Under the pieces are notes generated by a model. The model worked only from the letters and a program-made list of their open reading frames with translations, searched no databases and was not told the origin of the DNA. From Kiritimatiellia bacterium (GTDB lineage Bacteria; Verrucomicrobiota; Kiritimatiellia; RFP12; UBA1067), in assembly GCA_017395505.1 (NCBI GenBank), contig JAFPUH010000056.1, forward strand, positions 1-60,894: DNA of 60,894 bases. Reading direction: 5' to 3'. Made by a program: the position numbers and the translations under genes. Below, one piece after another: positions 1 through 7,718 of the stretch; position 1 is the first letter of the stretch, and each line of letters starts with the position of its first letter.

Positions 1-341
1 CGAAGGAAATGAAACCGTTACAAATTGTAACGCTTTGAAATTGACGGCTGCCGATGGCAAGATGCGTATGACAGATGTTGCCGATCAGGTGCAGTTGTTC
101 CGTCTAATACAGTCGATACCGTCACCGAAGGCAGAGCCGTTTAATATTGCGGCGTAATGTGATTTAGCATCACAAGGTTGCAGCGAGTGGAGGGGGCGTG
201 GCGAAAAACGCCAGACTTGAGATTGAACGCAAGACCGGGCGCAAGGTCATATCGCCGCTCAATGCATCCGATACGGGCGCGCTTGATATCGAAGGTGGCG
301 ATTTGGAGCAGCTGCCACCACCTCCGAAACGAACGAAGTAA
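1..341 (+). pseudogene. BRO-N/antirepressor-type gene, broken by internal deletion
   Basis: Seen: the frame starting at base 2 reads to a stop at 155-157 and contains KLTAADGKMRMTDVAD and LIQSIPSPKAEPF, a segment typical of BRO-N domain phage antirepressor/DinD-like proteins, then ends abruptly as NIAA-stop. A second frame (168-341) resumes with VASGG-like then KNARLEIERKTGRKVISPLN, the usual C-terminal signature of the same family. The middle of the protein is missing and the two halves are in different frames. Inference: one ancestral gene lost an internal segment, so it is probably non-functional. The 5' part lies outside the window. It marks the left end as accessory, phage-derived DNA. 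Confidence 0.75.
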
Positions 342-347
342 AGCTTT

Positions 348-386
348 CGCCGCGCTTGATTTGAGCGCGGCGATATGGTATTATAT
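348..386 (+). repeat. 39-bp direct repeat, copy 1 (terminator hairpin plus promoter)
   Basis: Seen: a perfect 9-bp hairpin (CGCCGCGCT, 7-nt loop, AGCGCGGCG) runs straight into a -10-like TATTAT at 379-384. The same 39 bases recur at 1375-1413 with two mismatches. Inference: a module that ends upstream transcription and starts downstream transcription. This copy would drive the gene at 413. Confidence 0.8.
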
Positions 387-412
387 CGGTGTCTTTAGGG
401 ATATGATAACAT

Positions 413-895
413 ATGAAACTGTATCACGGTAGCAATATTGAAGTTCGGGAGCCAAGGATTGTGAAGCCGTGTCATTCGCTAGATTTCGGTCCTGGCTTCT
501 ACACTACGCTCAACCGTGATCAGGCCGTAGACTTTGCAGGGAAGGTCGTATTGCGAAGGGGTGGCGTTCCTGTTGTGAATGAATACGAAATTGACGAGAA
601 GGTCGCCTTTGATTTGTGCGATGTGCTGAAGTTTAATCAGCCGAACGAAGTCTGGCTTGATTTTGTCTGCTCTTGTCGTGATGGATTCAATGCCGCAGAG
701 GGGCGCGATCTTGTGTTTGGCCCTGTCGCAAATGATGATGTCTATAGAACCTTGACTCTATACCGAGAAGGGGAACTGACGAAACAAGAGGCGCTTGAGC
801 GCCTAAAGATAAAGCAACTTTACAATCAGCTTGTGTTTGCGACGGCAAAGGCGCTGACATTCATACGCTTCGTCAAATCGGAGGTGGTCGCATGA
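413..895 (+). CDS. DUF3990-family protein, putative ADP-ribosyltransferase-like toxin
   Basis: 160 residues. The N-terminus MKLYHGSNIEV, followed by LDFGPGFYTTLNRDQAVDFA, matches the DUF3990 family, which as I recall belongs to the ADP-ribosyltransferase-like clan; the Y-H-G-S and G-x-G-F-Y-x-T motifs are characteristic. No signal peptide or membrane segment is visible. The gene overlaps the next one by ATGA, and a DUF3791 gene follows, an association common in gut bacteria. A promoter (TATTAT, 379-384) lies about 28 nt upstream. Toxin activity is inferred from family and gene order, not shown. The base composition is AT-richer than the core genes. Confidence 0.7.
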   Translation: MKLYHGSNIEVREPRIVKPCHSLDFGPGFYTTLNRDQAVDFAGKVVLRRGGVPVVNEYEIDEKVAFDLCDVLKFNQPNEVWLDFVCSCRDGFNAAEGRDLVFGPVANDDVYRTLTLYREGELTKQEALERLKIKQLYNQLVFATAKALTFIRFVKSEVVA

Positions 896-1134
896 CGGAA
901 AATCAGTATATCGCCTTTCTTGGCATATTGATTCTTCCGTCACTGGTGGCGGAAATTGGCAAGCGTTTGGATATTTCGGAAGCAGAAGCCACCGAACGGC
1001 TGTATCGTTCGGAGTTCTACGAAAAGCTCGCCGACGAGAGGCTTAAACTTTGGCACTATAGTCCTGTAATGCTTGGCGAGATGTTTGAGACGGCCGAAAA
1101 AACAGGTGAGATTCCATATCCGGAGGAGGCATAA
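892..1134 (+). CDS. Small protein of the DUF3990/DUF3791 cassette, putative antitoxin or accessory
   Basis: 80 residues, starting inside the stop codon of the DUF3990 gene (ATGA overlap), so probably translationally coupled. The sequence contains LVAEIGKRLDISEAEATERLYRSE, and ends TGEIPYPEEA. Similar short proteins accompany DUF3990 genes in gut genomes, but I cannot name a characterised family. It is mostly helical by appearance and has no membrane segment. Position between the putative toxin and DUF3791 suggests an antitoxin or chaperone role; this is inference. Confidence 0.6.
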   Translation: MTENQYIAFLGILILPSLVAEIGKRLDISEAEATERLYRSEFYEKLADERLKLWHYSPVMLGEMFETAEKTGEIPYPEEA

Positions 1135-1137
1135 GCC

Positions 1138-1338
1138 ATGAGTGACGCCGGTAAGTTTCTCATATACTGCATAGAGATGTATCGTCGTGCCAAACACATC
1201 GACGGTCGTGCCGCCTACGAGCTATTCCATTCTACCGGCGCTGACGACTATGTGCGTCGCTCTTATGGCGCCCTGCACACTACAGGCGAGCAGTATATCT
1301 TGTCCGATATTGACGGTTACATGTCATGTAGGCGCTGA
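1138..1338 (+). CDS. DUF3791 domain protein
   Basis: 66 residues, three bases after the previous stop. The pattern KFLIYCIEMYRR, then GRAAYELFHSTGADDYV and LHTTGEQYILSDIDGY matches DUF3791, small proteins regularly encoded beside DUF3990. The function of the family is not established to my knowledge; a toxin-antitoxin role is inferred from the cassette layout. Last gene of the three-gene unit, before the second 39-bp repeat. Confidence 0.7.
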   Translation: MSDAGKFLIYCIEMYRRAKHIDGRAAYELFHSTGADDYVRRSYGALHTTGEQYILSDIDGYMSCRR

Positions 1339-1374
1339 AGTTGCGCTAAACCCCATTCCCGAATCCACATTTCT

Positions 1375-1413
1375 CGCCGCACTTGATTTAAGCGCGGCGA
1401 TATGGTATTATAT
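1375..1413 (+). repeat. 39-bp direct repeat, copy 2
   Basis: Same length and sequence as 348-386 apart from two transitions; one falls in the left hairpin arm (GCG to GCA) and the other opposes it in the loop/right arm region. It ends with the same TATTAT -10. The two copies bracket the three-gene cassette in direct orientation, a layout that would allow loss or duplication of the cassette by homologous recombination. This copy could also supply a promoter with a leader of about 240 nt for the leucine-rich gene at 1656. Confidence 0.8.
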
Positions 1414-1476
1414 TCACGTTCCTGCGGGGAGAAATCCGTGGGACAACAACGCTGCAAAGCGGTCGCCTCTAGGAAT

Positions 1477-1563
1477 GTAGAGAGTTTCATGAATGACGAC
1501 ACTTGGCAGAGGAAGCGTATATGCGCTTGCCTCTCTTTGTGTTTCATTCAAGGCAATCTCTAC
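1477..1563. repeat. Long imperfect inverted repeat (MITE-like or structured leader)
   Basis: Seen: bases from 1477 (GTAGAGAG...) pair with the reverse complement ending at 1563 (...TCTCTAC) over arms of about 43 nt, with matching blocks GTAGAGA, TGAATGA, ACAC, AGAGG, AAGCG and ATAT. A second small hairpin (GCCTCT/AGAGGC) follows at 1565-1590. The block fills the gap before the leucine-rich gene, so it is either a miniature inverted-repeat element or a folded 5' leader. No coding sequence is apparent in 1339-1655. Confidence 0.55.
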
Positions 1564-1655
1564 AGCCTCTAGAGAGACATGAAGAGAGGCCTATGCTGTC
1601 CTCAAATCATGTTTGGCTTCTTCAGCGGAACAGGGTAAAATTTAGGAGGGCGTCA

Positions 1656-4600
1656 ATGAGAAATCAAATTGCTTTTACGGTGCGACTTCTCGTGTTAGCA
1701 GTGATTTTTTGCTGTGCTAAACGCTGCTGGTCCAAGACATGGAAAGATCTAGACACTGGCATCACATGGGAATATACCGCATATGGAGAAATTGTAGGCG
1801 CAACATTTCCATCAACTGTTGGTGGGATAAGTATTCCATCGACCATTAATGGATTTTCAGTTACCAGTATTGGGGCGAATGCATTTTCCGGGTGTAGTAA
1901 TTTGACTGATGTCACGATGCCAGATTCAGTGACAAGCATTGGTTATGGCGCGTTTCGTGATTGTAGCTGTTTAGCAAGTGTGTCAATTGGGGAATCGGTG
2001 GAAGGGATTGGGGCCTATGCATTTTATGGCTGTACATCATTAAGAACTATTCACATCCCTGACAGTGTCGAGATTATTGGAGAAGAAGCTTTCGCAAATT
2101 GTGGTGCATGGGAGAGTGTTACAGTGCCTCTAGCCTTGGTCGATAATGCGCAATATTCCTACTATGGTTCAGCAATTGCGTTGGTGTTTGGCATAAAGCC
2201 GACTATTCATGAGCTCATACTTCCCGAAGGGATAACTACAATTTCTGAATATACATTACGTAATGTACAGTATGATCAAATTAAATTACCAAGCACTCTT
2301 AAGGAGATCGGAGACCGAACGTTTTCAAATTGTCAATTGCGAGATATCCAGATTCCTTTTGGTGTGACGAATATCGGATATCAAGCCTTTTATAGATGCA
2401 CATATCTTGATAGCATAACGATTCCTTCAAGTGTGCAACACATAGGGGACGAAGCGTTTTGGGGGTGCATCCGTCTTATGCAAGTGCACATATCTGATGT
2501 AGTGGCATGGTGCGCAACGCGCTTCGGTGATATTGATGCCGAATATGACAACCACGAATACAGATATTATTATGATAGATATTATTACCGTTATTACCAA
2601 AACGGGAATTTCGCAAATCCACTTTGCTGCAAGTATGCTCAACTGTATCTTAATGGTGAAATACTACGCAATCTCTCAATACCGGATGAAGTCACAAGCA
2701 TAAGCGATTTCGCATTTTACGGTTGTGACAGCATAACTAATCTGACATTCGGCGCAAATATCACAACAATTGGATTTATGGCGTTTTACGGTTGCGAAGG
2801 ATTGAGAAGCGCAATAATACCTGACAGTGTTTCGTTTGTGGGGTCGTGCGCGTTCAGTGGTTGTAATTGGCTTTGTGATGTTACCATTCCACAATGCTTA
2901 TGTGACACGGACGACACATGGTCAAGCGAGTCAAATTTTACATTTGTGTTTTGTGGCTCGAATTCGTATTCCAGTTTTAGCAATTACAACGGCAAGAGTG
3001 CGATTACCAACATTGTGATATCGCCCGGTGTGACGAATATAGGCCGTCGTGCATTTCTCTATTGCACAAATCTTCGAAGCATAACGATTCCGTCAAGCGT
3101 CACGAGCATTGAGAATGAGGCCTTTGCAGAAAGAGAGAGTGGTAATCACTATTACAACAGTTACCGCTATTATGGTTCTGATGGGCTTGAGCGCGTGTAT
3201 ATCAGTGATCTAGCAGCATGGTGTGCCATTCGGTTCGGTAGTGAGGAAGACTATTATTACGGAGAGAAATACATTAATGGCGCGAACCCGCTATATTATG
3301 CAAGTGACGGCTTGTATCTGAACGGCACGAAACTATCCGGCAATCTACTCATTCCTGATGGGGTTTCAATCATAGGTGATGGAGTTTTTGCAAATTGTAG
3401 AGGGATAACAAACATAGTATTTAACGATACTGTAACAACTATAGGGGACAGTGCATTTATGGGATGTAAGGGTATTGCAAACCTTGTAATACCAGATACG
3501 ATTGCCAGCATTGGAAGTGAAGCATTTAATGGATGTGGACTAATAAGCTTGGTAATTCCGAATACCATAACAAACATAGGCATCGGGGCGTTTTCATATT
3601 CTGAAAATCTCTCAAGCATTACAATACCGCAGTATCTTTGCGATGGCAACGAATGGGGATACTCTGACGGACGGTTCCAAAATGTGTTTCCTTACTGTCA
3701 TAGCATTACGAATCTAATAATTGCCGAAGGAGTGACCAATATAGCATCACGAGCTTTTGAGCACGTAGGCTGGATGAGCATGCGGATTAGCATTACGATT
3801 CCAAGCACGCTAAAGAGCGTTGGTAGTAGCGCGTTTATTGGCCACAACTTGAAAGCAGTCCATATATCAGATTTGGCGGCTTGGTGTGAGATTGATTTTG
3901 AAGATGAATACGCTAATCCTTTGACAACTCGTTATCCGACACTTGTTCTGAATGGTACTCCTTTACAAGGCCATCTTGAAATACCGGAAGGTGTGACGAA
4001 GATCAGCAGGGGTGCTTTTGCTGGACAGTACGCAATTAGTAGCATTACAATTCCGAGTAGCGTGCGGCAAGTCGGGAGTGGTGCATTTGAAGGGACTCAC
4101 TGGATTACAGTGTATACAGCAGATATTTCTTCCTGGTGCAGGATTAACTTCGAGGATATGTATGCAAATCCGTTATGTTATGGTCGTGGATATTTGGTGG
4201 CCAATGGCGAATTGCTGCAAGGCGAGTTGACTATACCAAGTGATGTGTCATCCGTCGGTCCCTATGCATTTGCCGGGTGCAAGACACTAACAAAAGTAAC
4301 TATAGGGGAAAATGTGCGGAGAATTGGCGAACGGGCTTTTTATGGTTGTAGTGATGTAACAAGCCTGGTGATTGCGGATTCTGTTTCAAGAATAGGCGAT
4401 GCGGCGTTTGGGGGGTGTTTGGGCCTGGCAGACAGCGACGGATTTACAATTGTTCGCGATGTTCTCTATGGTTATAGCGGAGAGAGCTCGACAGTGTCTG
4501 TGCCCGAAAACGTGTATGAAATCAGTGGTTCGGCATTTTCAGGTCGCACAAATATAACAAGCATTGCAATCGGTGATAGTGTGAGATGTATTGGCAATTC

Positions 4601-6047
4601 CGCATTCAGTGGGTGTAGCTGTTTAAGGGATATCACGATACCTAACAGCATAACGAATATAGGATCGTCAGCGTTCTACAAGTGTAGTGCTCTTAACACC
4701 ATAGAAATTCCTGAAGCCATAAAGATTATAGGCTCATCTATGTTTTACGGATGTGATGGGCTAACCAATATGACAATACCAATTGGTGTTACAAAAATAG
4801 AATCGTCGGCGTTCAACAACTGTAGCAGATTGACGAGTATAACTATACCAGACAGTGTAATGCGTATAGGGTCTTATGCTTTCTATGGATGTAGCAATCT
4901 GACGAGTGTTACCATACCATCTAGTGTAGCTAGCATAGACGCATTAGCGTTCTCAGGATGTAAAGGCTTAACGCGCGTCAATATCTCAGATTTGCAGTCA
5001 TGGTGCAATATTTCGTTTTCATGGGACGAGTCGAATCCTCTTTATTATGCACATAATCTATATCTCAACGGCGAACTTTTGACTGAACTGAAGATACCGG
5101 ACGGGGTATCGCGGCTTGGAAATTATCTGTTCTATGGCTGTACAAACCTGACGAGCATATCCTTGCCGTCCAGTTTGACAAGTATTGGATATTCCACATT
5201 TGAGGGATGTGATCGTGTGAGAAGTGTGACGATACCGCAATATGTTTGCTCGTCTGGGCTTTCGTCTGCGTTCCCGTATTCTATTTATAAGGCGATTGAG
5301 AATGTTACTATTAACGAAGCTGTAACAAATATAACAGGATATGCATTTTCTGGGTGTAGCGGACTTAGTGGCATAACTTTTGAGTGTGATGAGCCCACAG
5401 TTAGTTCGTCTTCGTTTTCTGGAGTTCCATCTTCATGCTACGCATTTGTGCCTGTTGGGAAGCAAGGGTATGAGGCAGATTCTACCGGTAAGTGGAAAGG
5501 ATTGATAGTGAAGCGCTATGGTCTAGATGTCGGAGGCAAGGGGACGGTCGAGGAAAGCGGGAGCGGCGGGTATGCCGTGACCGCAAATGAAGGCGAGATG
5601 TTGACCGAAGATGACATCGCTTTCGCTGTTCCAGGGGCGAAAGGCGCATACAAGGTCGAAATTTCGTTCGGTGGCAAGGCGGCGACGGTTTCGCTCAATC
5701 CGCCGGTTGCTGGCGTCGCCGAACTTGAAGAAGAGGTGAAGGAGGATGAGGAGGACAGCTCCGGGCTGTTGGCTGATGTCGCGGAAATCGTGGCCAAGTA
5801 TGGTGAAGATGCGATAAAGGCGAAACCTACCCCGACTGCCGAGGATATCGAAAAGGGGAATGACGAGACAGGCGCATTGCCGGTAAAGACATATCCAGGA
5901 CTTTGGTATCAGGCGAGCTGGGGCGATGATCTTGGCAGTATGACCGAGGGAGATAAGGTACAGGCGACTGGCGGCTCCCTCTATCTTGGCGTAATCAAGC
6001 AGAAGGGCGACAAGGGCTTCTACAAGCTATCGGTCAGCGAGAAGTAA
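1656..6047 (+). CDS. BspA-like leucine-rich repeat (LRR_5) secreted surface protein
   Basis: About 1463 residues. The ATG at 1656 is chosen because it follows TAGGAGGG and opens a signal peptide (MRNQIAF, then LLVLAVIFCC); upstream in-frame codons lack this. The body is dozens of about 23-residue LRR_5 repeats of the pattern ITSIGxxAFxGCxxLxxVTIPxSV. At least five inserts of the form ISDLAAWC...ANPL...LYLNG interrupt them, as in Treponema/Bacteroides BspA relatives used in surface adhesion. From about base 5500 the sequence changes: repeats stop, composition becomes GC-richer, and the protein passes through an acidic linker (EEEVKEDEEDSS) to a C-terminal module near GLWYQASWGDDLGSM ending KLSVSEK. 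The role in adhesion is family-based inference. Confidence 0.85.
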   Translation: MRNQIAFTVRLLVLAVIFCCAKRCWSKTWKDLDTGITWEYTAYGEIVGATFPSTVGGISIPSTINGFSVTSIGANAFSGCSNLTDVTMPDSVTSIGYGAFRDCSCLASVSIGESVEGIGAYAFYGCTSLRTIHIPDSVEIIGEEAFANCGAWESVTVPLALVDNAQYSYYGSAIALVFGIKPTIHELILPEGITTISEYTLRNVQYDQIKLPSTLKEIGDRTFSNCQLRDIQIPFGVTNIGYQAFYRCTYLDSITIPSSVQHIGDEAFWGCIRLMQVHISDVVAWCATRFGDIDAEYDNHEYRYYYDRYYYRYYQNGNFANPLCCKYAQLYLNGEILRNLSIPDEVTSISDFAFYGCDSITNLTFGANITTIGFMAFYGCEGLRSAIIPDSVSFVGSCAFSGCNWLCDVTIPQCLCDTDDTWSSESNFTFVFCGSNSYSSFSNYNGKSAITNIVISPGVTNIGRRAFLYCTNLRSITIPSSVTSIENEAFAERESGNHYYNSYRYYGSDGLERVYISDLAAWCAIRFGSEEDYYYGEKYINGANPLYYASDGLYLNGTKLSGNLLIPDGVSIIGDGVFANCRGITNIVFNDTVTTIGDSAFMGCKGIANLVIPDTIASIGSEAFNGCGLISLVIPNTITNIGIGAFSYSENLSSITIPQYLCDGNEWGYSDGRFQNVFPYCHSITNLIIAEGVTNIASRAFEHVGWMSMRISITIPSTLKSVGSSAFIGHNLKAVHISDLAAWCEIDFEDEYANPLTTRYPTLVLNGTPLQGHLEIPEGVTKISRGAFAGQYAISSITIPSSVRQVGSGAFEGTHWITVYTADISSWCRINFEDMYANPLCYGRGYLVANGELLQGELTIPSDVSSVGPYAFAGCKTLTKVTIGENVRRIGERAFYGCSDVTSLVIADSVSRIGDAAFGGCLGLADSDGFTIVRDVLYGYSGESSTVSVPENVYEISGSAFSGRTNITSIAIGDSVRCIGNSAFSGCSCLRDITIPNSITNIGSSAFYKCSALNTIEIPEAIKIIGSSMFYGCDGLTNMTIPIGVTKIESSAFNNCSRLTSITIPDSVMRIGSYAFYGCSNLTSVTIPSSVASIDALAFSGCKGLTRVNISDLQSWCNISFSWDESNPLYYAHNLYLNGELLTELKIPDGVSRLGNYLFYGCTNLTSISLPSSLTSIGYSTFEGCDRVRSVTIPQYVCSSGLSSAFPYSIYKAIENVTINEAVTNITGYAFSGCSGLSGITFECDEPTVSSSSFSGVPSSCYAFVPVGKQGYEADSTGKWKGLIVKRYGLDVGGKGTVEESGSGGYAVTANEGEMLTEDDIAFAVPGAKGAYKVEISFGGKAATVSLNPPVAGVAELEEEVKEDEEDSSGLLADVAEIVAKYGEDAIKAKPTPTAEDIEKGNDETGALPVKTYPGLWYQASWGDDLGSMTEGDKVQATGGSLYLGVIKQKGDKGFYKLSVSEK

Positions 6048-6074
6048 CAGCCTTCTGCTAACTGGCGCCTATCA

Positions 6075-6289
6075 CGCGCAGCCCCGGAGCCTCTGAGCCG
6101 TCTAGGCTTAGCCTAGACGAATCTTTGGGGATGGGTTTAGGCGCGCGGTGCCCCAGCTTTCGCAAGGCGCAAATACCCGGGTGATGATGCTTCTGATACT
6201 CGGGTGGTGACACCTCTATGACTCGGGTGGAATGGGTGGAAACACCCGGGTGCTGGAGGTGTGAGCACCCGAGTGGTAGAGGTGTGCGA
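6075..6289. repeat. Palindrome array A, 23-bp pitch (core ACCCGGGTG)
   Basis: Seen: ACYCGRGTG cores start at exactly 6175, 6198, 6221, 6244 and 6267, a constant 23 bp. Spacers also carry related half-sites (GAGGTGT at the ends, its complement ACACCTC near 6210). Further upstream a perfect palindrome GTCTAGGC-TTA-GCCTAGAC (6100-6118) and a CCGG at 6084-6087 fall nearly on the same 23-bp grid, so the array may start soon after the leucine-rich gene. It is not coding. Confidence 0.85.
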
Positions 6290-6377
6290 AAGCATTGGTT
6301 GCGCTCTGACACTCCAGTCTATGCGCAGTGCGAAAGCCGAGGCTGCAAATCTGGACAGTAATTCTCTTGTGTGTTCA

Positions 6378-6445
6378 AAATGATAAAACAGTTGCTGACC
6401 GATTTTATCATTTGAGTTGTCTGAACCTTAAGAAATCTTAAGGTT
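6378..6445. promoter_or_regulatory. Two hairpins upstream of the ORF6N gene
   Basis: AAATGATAAAA (6378-6388) pairs with TTTTATCATTT (6403-6413) around a 14-nt loop, and AACCTTAAG (6424-6432) pairs perfectly with CTTAAGGTT (6437-6445). CTTAAG/CTTAAGGT motifs repeat to 6475. These are operator or terminator candidates just before the promoter at 6486. Confidence 0.5.
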
Positions 6446-6485
6446 CGCTTAAGATTCGCTTAAGGTACTTTTTCGAGTAATATGG

Positions 6486-6491
6486 GATAAT
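6486..6491 (+). promoter_or_regulatory. -10 element for the ORF6N gene
   Basis: GATAAT within ATGGGATAATATCC, about 29 nt before the ATG at 6521, with AAAGGAGAGA as ribosome binding site between them. It matches the GGTATAATATCC form of -10 seen at many core genes. Confidence 0.6.
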
Positions 6492-6520
6492 ATCCTCGTC
6501 AACACGAAAGGAGAGACATT

Positions 6521-7444
6521 ATGAACGGAGAAAGCACTAATGCCCTGGTAGGTCCACTTGATTCCGATGTCGCCATAAAGTCGCGGATATTCACAATCCG
6601 CGGGGTGCAGGTTATGCTGGACAGAGATTTGGCGGAGCTTTATGGGGTAGAAGCAAAAGCTCTCAATCGACAGGTCAAGCGCAACATTGAGCGCTTCCCA
6701 GAGGACTTTATGTTTCAACTTTCCCGAAGCGAGTGTTCAAGGTGCCAAATTGGCACCTTGAACATGGGGCGTGGCAGCAATGTAAAATACCTTCCCTATG
6801 CGTTTACTGAGAATGGAATTGCGATGCTAAGTGGCATGCTTAGGTCTCAGACGGCAATCGAGGTCAACATCAAAATCATGCGTGTGTTCAATGCAATGCG
6901 GCATGCGCTTGCGTCAATGGCGCCCATATTCGCTAGAATAGAAGAGACGGAACGGCGGCAACTTGAATATGGATCTAGGCAAATCACTGACCAGCGGCGC
7001 AACGAGGAGCGGTTCGATACGATATTCAAGGCTATGGACGGTGGGGATTTTCCGCCGCAGAAGGTCTTCTTCGACGGCAGGCACTACGAGGCGTATTCAT
7101 TCGCGAAGAAGCTTGTCGGCAAGGCGGCAAAGAGCATATTGCTTGTCGATGGCTATTGCGACGATGTTACGCTCGACATCCTGTCTGCAAAGCGCTGCGG
7201 TGTGAAGGTCACTGTTGCGACGGTCGAGAAGACACCCATTTCAGAAACGGCCATAGCGAAGTTCAACAAGCAGAATCCGACGCTTGAGGTGAGGCATACC
7301 GGCAGATTCCACGACCGCTTCCTTGTCATAGACGACAAGGAGCTTTACCACTTCGGCGCGTCGTTGAAGGACCTTGGACGTCACTACTGTGCCGTGTCGA
7401 GAATGGATGCCGCGTTCATTCCATCGATCATGCAAAGAATGTGA
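6521..7444 (+). CDS. ORF6N domain protein with C-terminal phospholipase D-like domain
   Basis: 307 residues. Residues about 15-110 form an ORF6N DNA-binding domain (IKSRIFTIRGVQVMLDRDLA, LYGVEAKALNRQVKRN, YAFTENGIAMLSGML), found in phage antirepressors and host homologues. A coiled linker with ERRQLEYGSRQ follows. The C-terminal half (about 165-307) looks like a single phospholipase D-type fold: LLVDGYCDD, then HDRFLVIDDKELYHFGASL in place of a classical HKD motif. A strong ribosome site (AAAGGAGAG) supports the ATG. Palindrome arrays lie on both sides of the gene. The role, perhaps regulation or DNA processing, is unknown. Confidence 0.75.
   Translation: MNGESTNALVGPLDSDVAIKSRIFTIRGVQVMLDRDLAELYGVEAKALNRQVKRNIERFPEDFMFQLSRSECSRCQIGTLNMGRGSNVKYLPYAFTENGIAMLSGMLRSQTAIEVNIKIMRVFNAMRHALASMAPIFARIEETERRQLEYGSRQITDQRRNEERFDTIFKAMDGGDFPPQKVFFDGRHYEAYSFAKKLVGKAAKSILLVDGYCDDVTLDILSAKRCGVKVTVATVEKTPISETAIAKFNKQNPTLEVRHTGRFHDRFLVIDDKELYHFGASLKDLGRHYCAVSRMDAAFIPSIMQRM
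6736..6762. repeat. Perfect 27-nt palindrome inside the ORF6N coding sequence
   Basis: TTCAAGGTGCCAA (6736-6748) and its exact reverse complement TTGGCACCTTGAA (6750-6762) flank a single A. It encodes residues around SRCQIGTLN at the end of the DNA-binding domain. It could be an autoregulatory operator or an RNA hairpin. Confidence 0.8.
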
Positions 7445-7511
7445 TTTGTTGCAGTTTGCCATGGGTTGTGTCCCATGGATGAAGCAAGATGGGTCCACGC
7501 GGGGAGGCGAG

Positions 7512-7670
7512 CAAAGCCCTAGGACTTTGGGGTATGAAGGCCTGGGACTTTGAGGTGTGAAGTCCTAGGACCCCAATGGTCAAAGTCCCAGGGGTTTGAC
7601 GTGTAGGGTCCCGGGACCCCAATAAGCAAAGTGGCGGGACTTTGAAGTCTGGGGTCCCGGGACTTTGACG
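7512..7670. repeat. Palindrome array B, seven units at 23-bp pitch, two half-site types
   Basis: Seen: palindrome centres at 7520.5, 7543.5, 7566.5, 7589.5, 7612.5, 7635.5 and 7658.5, exactly 23 bp apart. Read outward from each centre, most half-sites are GGGACTTTG-like or GGGACCCCA-like, in varying combinations (for example CAAAGCCCTAGGACTTTG at unit 1, GGGTCCCGGGACCCC at unit 5). It sits between two convergent genes (6521 plus, 7719 minus) and does not look like one simple terminator. Confidence 0.85.
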
Positions 7671-7718
7671 CCTTGCCCGCCTGGCCCTGCACAGCAGCGT
7701 CGAACGGCTTGCGCCACG

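Noticed and set aside
1503..1655. N-terminal extension of the leucine-rich protein
   Set aside because: It is encoded by the hairpin-rich leader, lacks a ribosome site, and would bury the signal peptide that begins at 1656.
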